In this document: in pieces, positions 1-8,119 of the stretch
Layout: every line of letters starts with the position of its first letter
How positions within the stretch are numbered: the stretch's first letter is position 1
DNA from: JAOPZW01 sp963851295
GTDB lineage: Bacteria > Actinomycetota > Thermoleophilia > Solirubrobacterales > Solirubrobacteraceae
Reading direction: 5' to 3'
DNA length: 64,000 nucleotides
Assembly: GCA_963851295.1 (NCBI GenBank)
Contig: CAWKOS010000008.1
Span: 331,617-395,616 of the forward strand
The notes under the pieces: generated by a model
Databases searched by the model: none
The model's input: only the letters and a program-made list of their open reading frames with translations
What the model was told of the DNA's origin: nothing
Made by a program: the position numbers and the translations under genes

Positions 1-80
1 AGAGCTACCGCGTGCGGACCGGTGAGTCCGGCGAGGAGGTCCTCCAGGCCCACCCGGACCCGGCGGCCGCCACGACCTGA
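1..80 (+). CDS. C-terminal end of an unidentified upstream gene (partial)
   Basis: An open frame with codons beginning at base 3 enters from the left edge and stops at TGA 78-80. The visible tail is about 25 residues, starting SYRVRTGESG and ending AAATT. It lies 7 bases before the PucR-type regulator on the same strand, so the two are probably co-transcribed. Too little is visible to name a family. Confidence 0.5.
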   Translation, partial: SYRVRTGESGEEVLQAHPDPAAATT

Positions 81-87
81 GGAGAGG

Positions 88-1311
88 ATGAGTCGCGTGC
101 CCGAGGCGGCGGGATCTGAAAGGGAGCCCGCCGCCCCGCGCGGCGGCGGAGGGATCGTCGAACGGCTGCGCGCCGTTCACCTGGAGATGGTCGACGCCGT
201 GCTGGGCGGCGACGGCCTCGACAAGGTGGCGGCGCTCGCCGCCGACGCGGCCGGGGCGGCGGTGGCGATCGTGATCCCACGGCTCGGCGCCGCGGCCGCG
301 GCGCCCCACCTCGCCGACGACGACCTGGCGACGCTGCGCCGCTACGTCGCCGATCGCGTCAAGGACCGCCCGGCCCAGGTGCCGCCGGCGGTGGCCGCCG
401 AGGTCCCGATCATGTCCGGCGACGACATCGTCGGGGCCGTGCTCATGCTGATCGGACCCAACCCACCCGGGCAGGAGGCGGGGGAGTTCCTGCACCTGGC
501 GGCCGTCGCCTCGCTGACCGAGGTCGCCGTCGAGGAGGCCAAGGAGGAGGTCGAGCAGAACCTGCGCGGCTCCTTCCTGGAGGACCTGCGCTCGCGACCG
601 GAGCTCGAGCCGCGCGACATCGTGCGGCGCGCCGGGCGGCTGGGCTGCGACCTGTCGCGCGGCGCGGTGGTGCTGTGCGCCGAGCTGACGACCGACCGCC
701 CGCGCCACGTCGTGGCCACGATCGCCGAGGACCACCCGGGGGCGCTGGCCCAGCACATGGACGGCCGCGTCTACGCGCTGCTGCCCGCCATCGGCGGCGA
801 CGACGCCCCCGAGCGCACGCTCGAGCGCGCGCGCCGCCTGGCCGAGCGCCTGCGCCAGCACGGCACGGTCGGCCTGTCGAGCTTCTACGCCGATCCCGGC
901 GAGTTCGGGCGCGCGATCCAGGAGGCCGAGCTCGTCCTCGACGTCCTGCGCCAGTCCGACGCGCCGATCGCCCAGGACATCGGGACCGGGACCTACCGGC
1001 TGCTCTTCCGCGTCCTCGCCTCGCACCCCGAGGAGGTGCGCTCGTTCTACGAGGACACGGTGGCGCCGATCGTCCGCTACGACGACCAGTACCGCACCGA
1101 CCTCGTGGGCACGCTCGAGGCCTACCTCGACCAGAACTGCAACATGAACGCGACCGCGGCGGCGATCTATGCCCACCGTCATACGGTCGCGTACCGCCTG
1201 GAGCGCGTGAAGGAGCTGACGGGCCTGGACCCGATGCTCTCCGAGGACCGCGAGCGCCTCGGGCTGGGGCTGAAGGCCTATCGCATCATCGCGCCGCGGC
1301 TGCCGAAGTAG
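88..1311 (+). CDS. PucR/CdaR-family helix-turn-helix transcriptional regulator
   Basis: A 407-residue protein. The C-terminal ~60 residues match the PucR-type HTH (HTH_30): LVGTLEAYLDQNCNMNATAA, then YAHRHTVAYRLERV. The middle (about 170-330) resembles the GGDEF-like CdaR/PucR domain, and the N-terminal part looks like a degenerate GAF sensor domain. Such proteins control catabolic or differentiation genes; the ligand cannot be told. I chose ATG 88 because GGAGAGG (81-87) lies directly before it; an in-frame start at 22 would overlap the preceding gene. A 21-bp palindrome follows the stop and may end transcription. Confidence 0.85.
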   Translation: MSRVPEAAGSEREPAAPRGGGGIVERLRAVHLEMVDAVLGGDGLDKVAALAADAAGAAVAIVIPRLGAAAAAPHLADDDLATLRRYVADRVKDRPAQVPPAVAAEVPIMSGDDIVGAVLMLIGPNPPGQEAGEFLHLAAVASLTEVAVEEAKEEVEQNLRGSFLEDLRSRPELEPRDIVRRAGRLGCDLSRGAVVLCAELTTDRPRHVVATIAEDHPGALAQHMDGRVYALLPAIGGDDAPERTLERARRLAERLRQHGTVGLSSFYADPGEFGRAIQEAELVLDVLRQSDAPIAQDIGTGTYRLLFRVLASHPEEVRSFYEDTVAPIVRYDDQYRTDLVGTLEAYLDQNCNMNATAAAIYAHRHTVAYRLERVKELTGLDPMLSEDRERLGLGLKAYRIIAPRLPK

Positions 1312-1314
1312 GCC

Positions 1315-1358
1315 GAACGTCGGTTTTGCCCCGTCTGGACGGGGCAAAACCGACGTTC
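1315..1358. repeat. Long perfect palindrome (REP-like, possible bidirectional terminator)
   Basis: Perfect 21-base arms (1315-1335 and 1338-1358) meet almost without a loop; the core reads CGGTTTTGCCCCG on the left arm. It sits between convergent genes ending at 1311 and 1364, as expected of a terminator, although no clean U-run follows. The outer arm (GAACGTCGGT / ACCGACGTTC) recurs at 41836-41885, so it belongs to a dispersed palindrome family. Confidence 0.75.
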
Positions 1359-1363
1359 AGCGC

Positions 1364-2632
1364 CTAGAACGGCTTGATCACGAGCAGCAGCGCGAGGACG
1401 ACGATCGCCAGCGCGGCGAAGGCCAGGGCGCGGGTGAGCCACGCGGCGGCGGCGCTGCGCCGCGGCGTCTGGCCGGGCTCGATGTGGCGGGCGCCGATGG
1501 CGGCCGTCCCCGGCGCGGCCTCCGCCGGGGCGCCCTCGCCGGTGCGCCGCGGGCGGCGGGCGCCGAGCACGCGGACGGTCTCACCCGGGCTGCCCTCGAT
1601 GGCGCTCGGCTCGCGCGACGCGACCTCGGTCGGGTCCTCGGTGGGGTGGTCCCAGGCGATGCCCTCCAGCGAGGGATCCTCGTAGGTCGGCCCGTGCGCC
1701 TCGGCGCGGGCCGCGGCGAGCGCCTCCTCGCCGCCGGGGGCGGCCGTCGCGGCATCCTCGTGTTCGGGAGCGACCGCGGCGTCCTCGTCGTCGGCGGCCA
1801 CCGTGGTCGGGTGCTCGTCGAGCGGCTCGTCGTCCACGGCCGTCACGCGGCCCCGGCGGACGCCGGCCTCGGCGGCCGCCGCGCGCTCGCGCTCGCGCTC
1901 GAGGTCGCGGCGCATCGCCTCGGCCTCGGCACGGGCGGCGCGCAGGGCACGGCGGGCCTCGGCCGCCTCGGCCTCGATCTCGGCGATGCGCTCGTCCGCC
2001 GCGCGCGCGGTCTCCTCGTCGCGGCCGGACAGCGCGGCCTGGAGCTCCTCGTCGCGGCGCACGAGCTCGGCCGCGTGGTCGCGACGCGCCGCGGCGAGGT
2101 CGTCGTCGAGGCTCGAGGCCCGCCGGGCGTGGTCGTCGCGCGCCATGCGCGCCTCGGCCATCTGGGCCTCGGCGGCCTCGCGCGCCTCGCGCTCGGTGCC
2201 CGCCGACGCGAGCGCCGCGGCGGCGGCGGCGCGCGCCTCGTCGGCCGTGCGTCGCAGCGCGTTGGCCTCGCGCGCCAGGCGGACCTCGCGGTCGCCGGTG
2301 CCCTCGGCCGGGTCCGGCACGGGGAGGTCGAGGAGGAGCTGGCGCCCCACCGCGAGCGAGAAGTCGCCGTCGTCGAGCAGCTCGAGGGCGATCGCGTAGC
2401 TGGCGCGCCACAGCGCGCCCCCGTCGGGCTCGGCCTGCGCGTCGCCCGCGGCGGCGGGCGCGATCTCGCGCGAGCCCTCGGCGCCCTCGGCCATCAGCCG
2501 CGGCACGCCCAGGCGCCGGCGCGTGTCGGCGCGGAAGCGGCCCTCGAGCTCGAGCAGCGCCACGTCCGGGCTCACCGGCTCGACGGTGAAGCGCAGGACC
2601 TCGAAGCTCAGCCCACTGGCGACGGCGCTCAT
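1364..2632 (-). CDS. Coiled-coil protein with a C-terminal membrane anchor, function unknown
   Basis: A 422-residue protein. The N-terminal ~110 residues form a globular part (SFEVLRFTVEPVSPDVALLE). Residues ~125-270 are Ala/Glu/Arg-rich heptad-like sequence typical of coiled coil, followed by an acidic low-complexity stretch and one C-terminal transmembrane helix (LAFAALAIVVLALLLVIKPF). The topology suggests a tail-anchored protein facing the cytoplasm. ATG 2632 has AGGAG just upstream and touches the stop of the preceding gene; an alternative GTG lies at 2635. It forms a two-gene operon with the four-helix membrane protein upstream. No family recognised. Confidence 0.7.
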   Translation of the reverse strand: MSAVASGLSFEVLRFTVEPVSPDVALLELEGRFRADTRRRLGVPRLMAEGAEGSREIAPAAAGDAQAEPDGGALWRASYAIALELLDDGDFSLAVGRQLLLDLPVPDPAEGTGDREVRLAREANALRRTADEARAAAAAALASAGTEREAREAAEAQMAEARMARDDHARRASSLDDDLAAARRDHAAELVRRDEELQAALSGRDEETARAADERIAEIEAEAAEARRALRAARAEAEAMRRDLERERERAAAAEAGVRRGRVTAVDDEPLDEHPTTVAADDEDAAVAPEHEDAATAAPGGEEALAAARAEAHGPTYEDPSLEGIAWDHPTEDPTEVASREPSAIEGSPGETVRVLGARRPRRTGEGAPAEAAPGTAAIGARHIEPGQTPRRSAAAAWLTRALAFAALAIVVLALLLVIKPF

Positions 2633-3255
2633 CACTCCTGGGCGGGCTCGATGGGATCCAGGGCCTGCGTGCGCTGCGGGTCCTCGTCGGGCTCGGCGAC
2701 GTCGGCCTCGCGCGGCTCACGGGGCTCGCGCGGCTCGAGCAGCGGCTCGCCGCGACGGAAGCGGCGCGGGCGCGCCGGCGCGTCGGTCTCCTCGACGGCG
2801 GTGGCCTCGGCCGCCTCGGCGGCGCTCTCGCGGGCGTCGATGGCGGCGGCGCGGCGGCGACGCTCGCGCCCCCGCACGTCGACGGTCACCGAGATGCTCG
2901 CGGCGCCCAGCAGCGCGCCGGCGGCCATGAGCGCGGTGCCGCCGAGGGCCAGCCAGGCGCCGGAGGCGAGGTCGGAGTCGGCGACGACCGGCGGCGGGTC
3001 GACGAGCTGGATGGCCACGACGATGAAGGCGATCGCCGAGATCAGGGGCAGCGCCCGGCCCAGGCCGCCGCTGCCGAAGCGCGGCGCGACGGCCAGCAGC
3101 CCGCACACGGCGGCGCCCGCCAGCACGAGGTCGAGCGCTTCGAACGTCGCCCAGGCGTCCCCGCCCGGGTCGTACCAGTCGATGAACAGGCTCACCAGCA
3201 GCAGGACGGCACCAACGGCGACGAGCCCGGTGCCCGCATCGAAGCGCTCGCGCAA
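2632..3255 (-). CDS. Four-helix membrane protein, function unknown
   Basis: A 207-residue protein with four hydrophobic segments in the first ~120 residues (VAVGAVLLLVSLFIDWY; LVLAGAAVCGLLAV; ALPLISAIAFIVVAIQLV; LALGGTALMAAGALLGA), then a charged Arg/Glu-rich cytoplasmic tail of ~85 residues. The start is TTG 3253-3255 with GGAGG before it. Its end overlaps the start of the coiled-coil gene. The layout (helix, IDWY-like loop, helices, disordered tail) resembles the actinobacterial membrane protein at 49536-50228, but I cannot name a function. Confidence 0.7.
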   Translation of the reverse strand: MRERFDAGTGLVAVGAVLLLVSLFIDWYDPGGDAWATFEALDLVLAGAAVCGLLAVAPRFGSGGLGRALPLISAIAFIVVAIQLVDPPPVVADSDLASGAWLALGGTALMAAGALLGAASISVTVDVRGRERRRRAAAIDARESAAEAAEATAVEETDAPARPRRFRRGEPLLEPREPREPREADVAEPDEDPQRTQALDPIEPAQE

Positions 3256-3341
3256 TGGGATCCCTCCGCGAGATCGGGGTCAATCCGCAGTAAAGCGCAC
3301 TGTTCGGCGCCTCGACGCGCCCGAAGCGTCGATTGCAGCGC

Positions 3342-3932
3342 TCAGCTGCCCTCGCGGACGACCTTGCCCGTGTCCGGGTCGACCTTCGCCTGCGCCGGCT
3401 TCTCCGACACGTCGACGGTGAACGACCCCTCCGGGGCGCGGTTGTCCGACAGGGTGGCCTTCGCCTTGCCGTTCAGCCCGGCGGCGACCTGCCACTTGAC
3501 CGTGTGCGTGCCGGGCGCAACGGCGGTCACGCGCCAGACGAAGCGCCGGGTCTGGCCGGGCTCGAGGCGGCCGAGCGCCCACGTGTTCGTGTAGGCCGTG
3601 TCGCCCCCGCGCGGGCCGTCGTCGATGACCCAGACGGCGCGCGAGGGATCCGCCAGGCCGGCCTGCTCGGAGCGCGAGGCGAACGAGTCGACGGTCACCG
3701 CGAGGTTGGGCACGGCCTGCGAGCCGGTGTTGCGCACCGCGATGACGAAGCGCTCGGACTTGGCGAGATGCTGCTTGGTCGGGAAGCTCGCGCGGACGAT
3801 GGCGACGGGGAAGGTCCCCGACGGCTCGTCGGCGTCCTGGCGCTGGCCGCCGCCGCAGCCGGCGATCCCGAGCGCCAGCGGCGCGGCGCACAGGACCGCG
3901 ACACGGCACGCGAACAGGCTCGACCCCTCCAC
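3342..3932 (-). CDS. Secreted lipoprotein with a CARDB-like beta-sandwich domain
   Basis: A 196-residue protein with a signal peptide and a lipobox (LALGIAGC) around residue 25. The mature part alternates beta-strand-like segments (AIVRASFPTKQHLAKSERFV, VIAVRNTGSQAVPNLAVTVD) typical of CARDB-like adhesive folds. The GTG start at 3932 is preceded by TACGTT (3942-3947 on the complement) nine bases upstream and no SD, so it may be leaderless. It is divergent from the mce operon; a role in envelope lipid handling is only a guess. Confidence 0.65.
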   Translation of the reverse strand: MEGSSLFACRVAVLCAAPLALGIAGCGGGQRQDADEPSGTFPVAIVRASFPTKQHLAKSERFVIAVRNTGSQAVPNLAVTVDSFASRSEQAGLADPSRAVWVIDDGPRGGDTAYTNTWALGRLEPGQTRRFVWRVTAVAPGTHTVKWQVAAGLNGKAKATLSDNRAPEGSFTVDVSEKPAQAKVDPDTGKVVREGS

Positions 3933-3998
3933 TGCGGCCGGAACGTACCACAGGGTCCGCGCGCCCCATGCCGCTTACCTGAACGCGACGGTTCGGGT

Positions 3999-4028
3999 TT
4001 GTCAGCGGTCCTGCCCTTTGCTTAGAGT
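3999..4028 (+). promoter_or_regulatory. Putative sigma-70-type promoter of the mce operon
   Basis: TTGTCA at 3999-4004 and TAGAGT at 4023-4028 are separated by 18 bases, in the gap between the divergent lipoprotein gene and the first YrbE gene. The predicted start of transcription, about 4035, lies ~20 bases before the GTG at 4055. Confidence 0.45.
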
Positions 4029-4054
4029 GCCCGAGTGCGGCGTTCCCGGAGGGG

Positions 4055-4897
4055 GTGCGTCGCTCGTGGGTCCCTACAACGAGGTGGGAATTGGTTCGCA
4101 ACGTCGCCGACCGGGCGTTTCTTCCTACGAAGAACCTGCTCGAAGAGGTCGGGGACATGATGATCTTGACGGGGAAGACGATTCTGTCTGCCCTGCGTCC
4201 GCCGTACCCCTATGGCGGCGAGTTCGTCAGCCAGTTCCTCTTCGCACTGCGGCTGTGCTGGTTCCCGCTGCTGGTCTCGACCGTGGCCTTCGGCTACGGC
4301 GCGCCCGGCCTGCAGGCGGCCAACTTCCTCGTCCTCTTCGGGGCCATCGACCGCCTCGGCGGCTTCTTCGTGCTCGCGTCGATCCGCGAGTTCGCGCCCT
4401 TCGTGGACGCGATCGTGCTCGCCGGCGTGGCCGGCACCGCGATCACGGCCGACCTCGGCGCGCGCAAGATCCGCGAGGAGCTCGACGCGCTGCAGGTGCT
4501 CGGCGTCGACCCCGTGAAGAACCTCGTCGTGCCGCGCTTCCTGGCGCTGATGCTCGTCACCGGCCTCTTCGACGTCTACGCGCTGCTCTTCGGCATCTTC
4601 GGCGGCGTCCTCGCGACGCTCGTCAACGGCGCCCCGCTGGGCCCGTTCTGGGCCACCTTCTTCACGAACGCCTCCGTCACGGACCTGTGGGGGTCGGTCC
4701 TCAAGTGCACCTTGTTCGGTGCGATCATCGCAATCGTCTGCTGCTACAAGGGCATGACCGCCTCGGGCGGGGCCGAGGGCGTCGGCCGCGCCGTGAATCA
4801 GGCGGTCGTCATAGCCTTCCTGGGCGTCTTCGCCTTCAACTACGTCTTCACCCAGACGCTCCTGGCCACGCACCCCGAGATCACGGTGATCAAGTAG
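4055..4897 (+). CDS. YrbE/MlaE-type permease, first of the mce operon (YrbEA-like)
   Basis: A 280-residue inner-membrane subunit of an Mce/Mla lipid importer. It shows the MlaE hallmarks: several membrane segments and the cytoplasmic coupling loop ADLGARKIREELDALQVLGV near residues 131-150, which contacts the ATPase. The start is uncertain. GTG 4055 has GGAGG only 2 bases before it; TTG 4091, with GAGG six bases upstream, would shorten the protein by 12 residues. The next gene begins at 4897, within this stop codon (TAGTG). Together with YrbEB it should form the channel through which MCE proteins deliver lipid or sterol-like substrates. Confidence 0.9.
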   Translation: MRRSWVPTTRWELVRNVADRAFLPTKNLLEEVGDMMILTGKTILSALRPPYPYGGEFVSQFLFALRLCWFPLLVSTVAFGYGAPGLQAANFLVLFGAIDRLGGFFVLASIREFAPFVDAIVLAGVAGTAITADLGARKIREELDALQVLGVDPVKNLVVPRFLALMLVTGLFDVYALLFGIFGGVLATLVNGAPLGPFWATFFTNASVTDLWGSVLKCTLFGAIIAIVCCYKGMTASGGAEGVGRAVNQAVVIAFLGVFAFNYVFTQTLLATHPEITVIK

Positions 4898-5694
4898 TGG
4901 GCGGCTGGCTGGCGGTCCCCAAGGACTGGATCTCGAGCTTCGGCGAGATCGCGAAGTTCTGCGGCAAGGTCCTGGGCCAGGTCTACGGCCTGCGCGTCTT
5001 CCGCTTCTTCGGCGAGGCCCTGCGCCAGGCCGGGATCCTGATCCTCTCCTCGACGCTCGTCATCTGGGGCCTGGTCTTCATCATCGGCCTGCAGTGCGGG
5101 ATCGAGGGCGCCTACTTCAACCGCTCGGTGGGCGCGCCGGCCTACGCCGGCGTCTTCAGCGCCTGGTGCGACCTGCGCGAGCTCGTGCCCTACGCCTTCG
5201 GCTACATGATGGCCGCCAAGGTCGGCACCGGCATCGTGGCCGAGCTGGGCTCGATGCGGATCTCCGACGAGATCGACGCCCTCGAGGTCATGGGCATCGA
5301 CTCGATGCTCTTCCTGTGCGCGACGCGCCTGCTCGCCGCGTGGATGGTGCTGCCCTTCATGTACATCGCGGCCGTCGGCGCGGGCTTCTTCGCCAGCTAC
5401 CTGGCGGTCGTGCAGCAGATCGGCGAGGTCTCCAGCGGCGGCTTCTTCCTGATCTTCTGGATGTTCCAGAACCCGCCCGATCTCTTATACAGCGTGCTCA
5501 AGGGGATGTTCATGGCCACGGCCATCGTCCTCGTCGGCTGCTACTACGGCTACACCGCCGGCGGCGGACCGGTGGGGGTGGGGACCGCGACCGCGAAGTC
5601 GATGGTGCTCAACATCGTGCTCGTGCACCTCATAGGCATGCTCGGCACGCAGCTGTTCTGGGGCGCGAACCCGAGAGCCCCGATCGGAGGTTGA
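4897..5694 (+). CDS. YrbE/MlaE-type permease, second of the mce operon (YrbEB-like)
   Basis: A 265-residue permease paralogous to its upstream neighbour. It has the same coupling-loop motif (MRISDEIDALEVMGIDSM, ~125-142) and hydrophobic helices such as AGILILSSTLVIWGLVFIIG. The GTG start overlaps the preceding TAG by one base, implying translational coupling. The tail CYYGYTAGGGPVGVGTATAK is typical of actinobacterial YrbEB. It probably pairs with YrbEA as a heterodimer; the ATPase gene follows after 5 bases. Confidence 0.9.
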   Translation: MGGWLAVPKDWISSFGEIAKFCGKVLGQVYGLRVFRFFGEALRQAGILILSSTLVIWGLVFIIGLQCGIEGAYFNRSVGAPAYAGVFSAWCDLRELVPYAFGYMMAAKVGTGIVAELGSMRISDEIDALEVMGIDSMLFLCATRLLAAWMVLPFMYIAAVGAGFFASYLAVVQQIGEVSSGGFFLIFWMFQNPPDLLYSVLKGMFMATAIVLVGCYYGYTAGGGPVGVGTATAKSMVLNIVLVHLIGMLGTQLFWGANPRAPIGG

Positions 5695-5699
5695 CCTTC

Positions 5700-6641
5700 A
5701 TGGACGACGAGCGACGGACCGCCGACGAGCACGCCGAGGAGCCCCTCACCGAGGACGACTTCGCGCGTGACGAGGAGGAGCGCCGCGAGCGCGCCGAGAG
5801 CTCGCGCGTCTCCGTGGTCAACGAGCCCCAGCGCTCCGACGACGACGAGTTCCGCTGGCACACGGGGCTCAACCGGCCGACCGGCGCCGCCGACGCGGTC
5901 GAGTTCGTCGACGTCCACAAGGCCTTCGGGCGCAACAAGATCCTGCGCGGCCTGAACATGGGCATCCCCGAGGGGAAGATCTCGATGATCCTCGGGCCCT
6001 CGGGCACGGGCAAGTCGGTGTGCATCAAGCACATGGTCGGGCTGCTGTATCCCGACGAGGGCGACATCCTCGTCCACGGCGAGTCGGTGCCCAACATGCA
6101 CGACGACGAGCTCTTCGAGATGCGCAAGAAGTTCGGCGTCCTCTTCCAGGACGGCGCCCTCTTCGGCTCGATGAACCTGCTCGACAACGTCGCCTTCCCG
6201 CTGCGCCAGCACACCGACAAGGGCGAGGAGGAGATCCTCGAGATCGTCAACCGCCGGCTGACCGAGGTCGGCCTGCAGGACTCGGGCGACAAGATGCCCA
6301 ACGAGCTCTCGGGCGGGATGCGCAAGCGCGCGGGCTTCGCGCGGGCGCTCGTGCTCGACCCCGACATCGTGCTCTTCGACGAGCCCGACTCGGGCCTGGA
6401 CCCCGTCCGCACCGCCCTGCTGTGCGAGCTCATCCAGGAGATCCACGAGGAGAACGGCGGCGCCTACGTCGTCATCACCCACGACATCATGAGCGCGCGC
6501 CGCGTCGCCGAGCACATCTCGGTGCTGTGGAAGGGGCGCATCGTGGAATCCGGTCCGGCCGAGGAGCTCTTCAACTCCGACAACGCCTTCGTGCGCCAGT
6601 TCCTGTCGGGCGAGTCGCAGGGGCCGCTGGGCATGGAGTAG
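5700..6641 (+). CDS. ABC transporter ATPase of the Mce system (MlaF/Mkl/MceG type)
   Basis: A 313-residue ATPase. After a ~60-residue acidic extension come the Walker A (GPSGTGKS), the Q-loop (FGVLFQDGALFGSM), the signature LSGGM and the Walker B (IVLFDEPDSGLDPVRT). The insert LFGSMNLLDNVAFPLRQHT is typical of MlaF/Mkl proteins. It powers lipid uptake through the YrbE pair. In Mycobacterium the equivalent (mceG/mkl) lies away from the mce operons; here it sits between the permeases and the MCE genes. ATG 5700 is five bases after the yrbEB stop, with GGAGG (5687-5691) upstream. Confidence 0.93.
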   Translation: MDDERRTADEHAEEPLTEDDFARDEEERRERAESSRVSVVNEPQRSDDDEFRWHTGLNRPTGAADAVEFVDVHKAFGRNKILRGLNMGIPEGKISMILGPSGTGKSVCIKHMVGLLYPDEGDILVHGESVPNMHDDELFEMRKKFGVLFQDGALFGSMNLLDNVAFPLRQHTDKGEEEILEIVNRRLTEVGLQDSGDKMPNELSGGMRKRAGFARALVLDPDIVLFDEPDSGLDPVRTALLCELIQEIHEENGGAYVVITHDIMSARRVAEHISVLWKGRIVESGPAEELFNSDNAFVRQFLSGESQGPLGME

Positions 6642-6775
6642 CTCTCTAACACGCGCGTAACACGGCCACGGGAGGATGCCGCCGGCCGACGCACCGGAAA
6701 CCCACCCACTCAACCTCTCATCTCTCGTCTCCAGGCCACCGCACGCAAGCTGTCCGTGACGCGGAAGGCCCGCGC
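6642..6775 (+). other. Longest spacer inside the mce operon, with a possible 27-codon leader ORF
   Basis: This 134-base gap separates the ATPase from the first MCE gene, whereas every other junction in the operon overlaps or is a few bases. It holds a short frame (ATG 6676 to TGA 6757-6759, 27 residues) abutting GGGAGG. The MCE gene has its own SD (GGAAGG, 6762-6767). No hairpin with a U-run is obvious. Confidence 0.3.
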
Positions 6776-8119
6776 GTGAACGCGGCGCGCGGGGCGGCGC
6801 TCGGCGCGCTCGTCCTCGCCGTCGCCGTGGTCGCCGTCCTGCTCCTGCGCGACAGCGGGGGCACGACCTACAAGCTGCACTTCCAGAACGCCGGCCAGCT
6901 CGTCAAGGACGACGACGTCCAGGTCGGCGGGCGGCGCATCGGCTCCGTGACCAAGATCGCGCTGACCGACGACAGCCAGGCCGAGATCACGGTCAAGGTC
7001 CAGGGCGACTACGCGCCCCTGCACCAAGGGACGACGGCGATCATCAGGGCGACGTCGCTCTCGGGGATCGCCAACCGCTACATCGCGCTCACCCCCGGCC
7101 CGAACTCGAACCCCGAGCTGGCCGAGGGCGCCACCCTCGGGACCGACAAGACGACGTCGATCGTCGACCTCGACCAGCTCTTCAACACGCTGGACCCCAA
7201 GACGCGCGCGGGGCTGCAGCAGTTCATCCAGGGCAGCGCCACGTGGTACGACGGCAAGGGCCGCCAGGCCAACGCGGCCACGAAGTACTTCAACCCGGCC
7301 CTGAGCGCGTCGCGGCGGCTGGTCAACGAGGTCGTCGCCAACCAGCAGACGCTCAACGCCTTCCTGCGCAACGCCGCGCGGACCACGAACGCGCTCGCCC
7401 AGCGCCGCGGCGACCTCGCCAACCTCGTCTCCAACACGAACGCGACCGCGTCGGCGATCGCCGCCGAGAACAGCTCGTTCAACCAGGCCCTGACGCTGCT
7501 GCCGGGGACGCTGCGCAAGGCCAACACGACCTTCGTGAACCTGCGCGCGACGCTCGACGACCTCGACGTCCTCGTCGCCGCGTCCAAGCCGGCGACCAAG
7601 GACCTCGCGCGCTTCCTGCGTGAGCTGCGCCCGCTCGTGCACGACGCGCGCCCGACGATCGCCGACCTGCGCACGCTCGTGAACCGCAGCGGCCCGGGCA
7701 ACGACCTCACCGACCTGCTGAAGAAGGCGCCCGCGCTGGAGCGCGCCGCCAAGCCGTCGTTCGCCCACTCGATCGAGGCGCTGCAGAAGGCCACCCCGGT
7801 CCTGAAGTTCCTGCGCCCGTACACGCCCGACCTCGTCGGCTGGCTGCGCGACTTCGGCCAGGGCGCCTCCAACTACGACGCCAACGGCCACTTCGCGCGC
7901 ATCCAGCCGATCTTCAACGCCTACTCGTTCGACGACGCCCCGGGCGGCGCCACGCTGACGCCGATCCCGCCCAGCCAGCGCCTCGCCGGCCTGCAGACCG
8001 GCCAGATCAAGCGCTGCCCGGGCGCGGCCTCCCAGGCGCCGGCGGACGGCTCGGCGCCCTTCCGCGACTCCGACGGCTCCCTGGACTGCGACCCGAGCCT
8101 CGTGCCCCCCGGCCCATGA
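6776..8119 (+). CDS. MCE-family lipid-transfer protein, first of six (MceA position)
   Basis: A 447-residue protein. One N-terminal transmembrane helix (ALGALVLAVAVVAVLLL) anchors it in the membrane. The MlaD/MCE domain follows at ~30-110 (TYKLHFQNAGQLVKDDDVQV, then GRRIGSVTKIALT), and the rest is the long helical region that builds the needle-like tunnel in actinobacterial MCE complexes. The GTG start at 6776 is preceded by GGAAGG at 7-base spacing. The stop overlaps the next start (ATGA). Confidence 0.9.
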   Translation: MNAARGAALGALVLAVAVVAVLLLRDSGGTTYKLHFQNAGQLVKDDDVQVGGRRIGSVTKIALTDDSQAEITVKVQGDYAPLHQGTTAIIRATSLSGIANRYIALTPGPNSNPELAEGATLGTDKTTSIVDLDQLFNTLDPKTRAGLQQFIQGSATWYDGKGRQANAATKYFNPALSASRRLVNEVVANQQTLNAFLRNAARTTNALAQRRGDLANLVSNTNATASAIAAENSSFNQALTLLPGTLRKANTTFVNLRATLDDLDVLVAASKPATKDLARFLRELRPLVHDARPTIADLRTLVNRSGPGNDLTDLLKKAPALERAAKPSFAHSIEALQKATPVLKFLRPYTPDLVGWLRDFGQGASNYDANGHFARIQPIFNAYSFDDAPGGATLTPIPPSQRLAGLQTGQIKRCPGAASQAPADGSAPFRDSDGSLDCDPSLVPPGP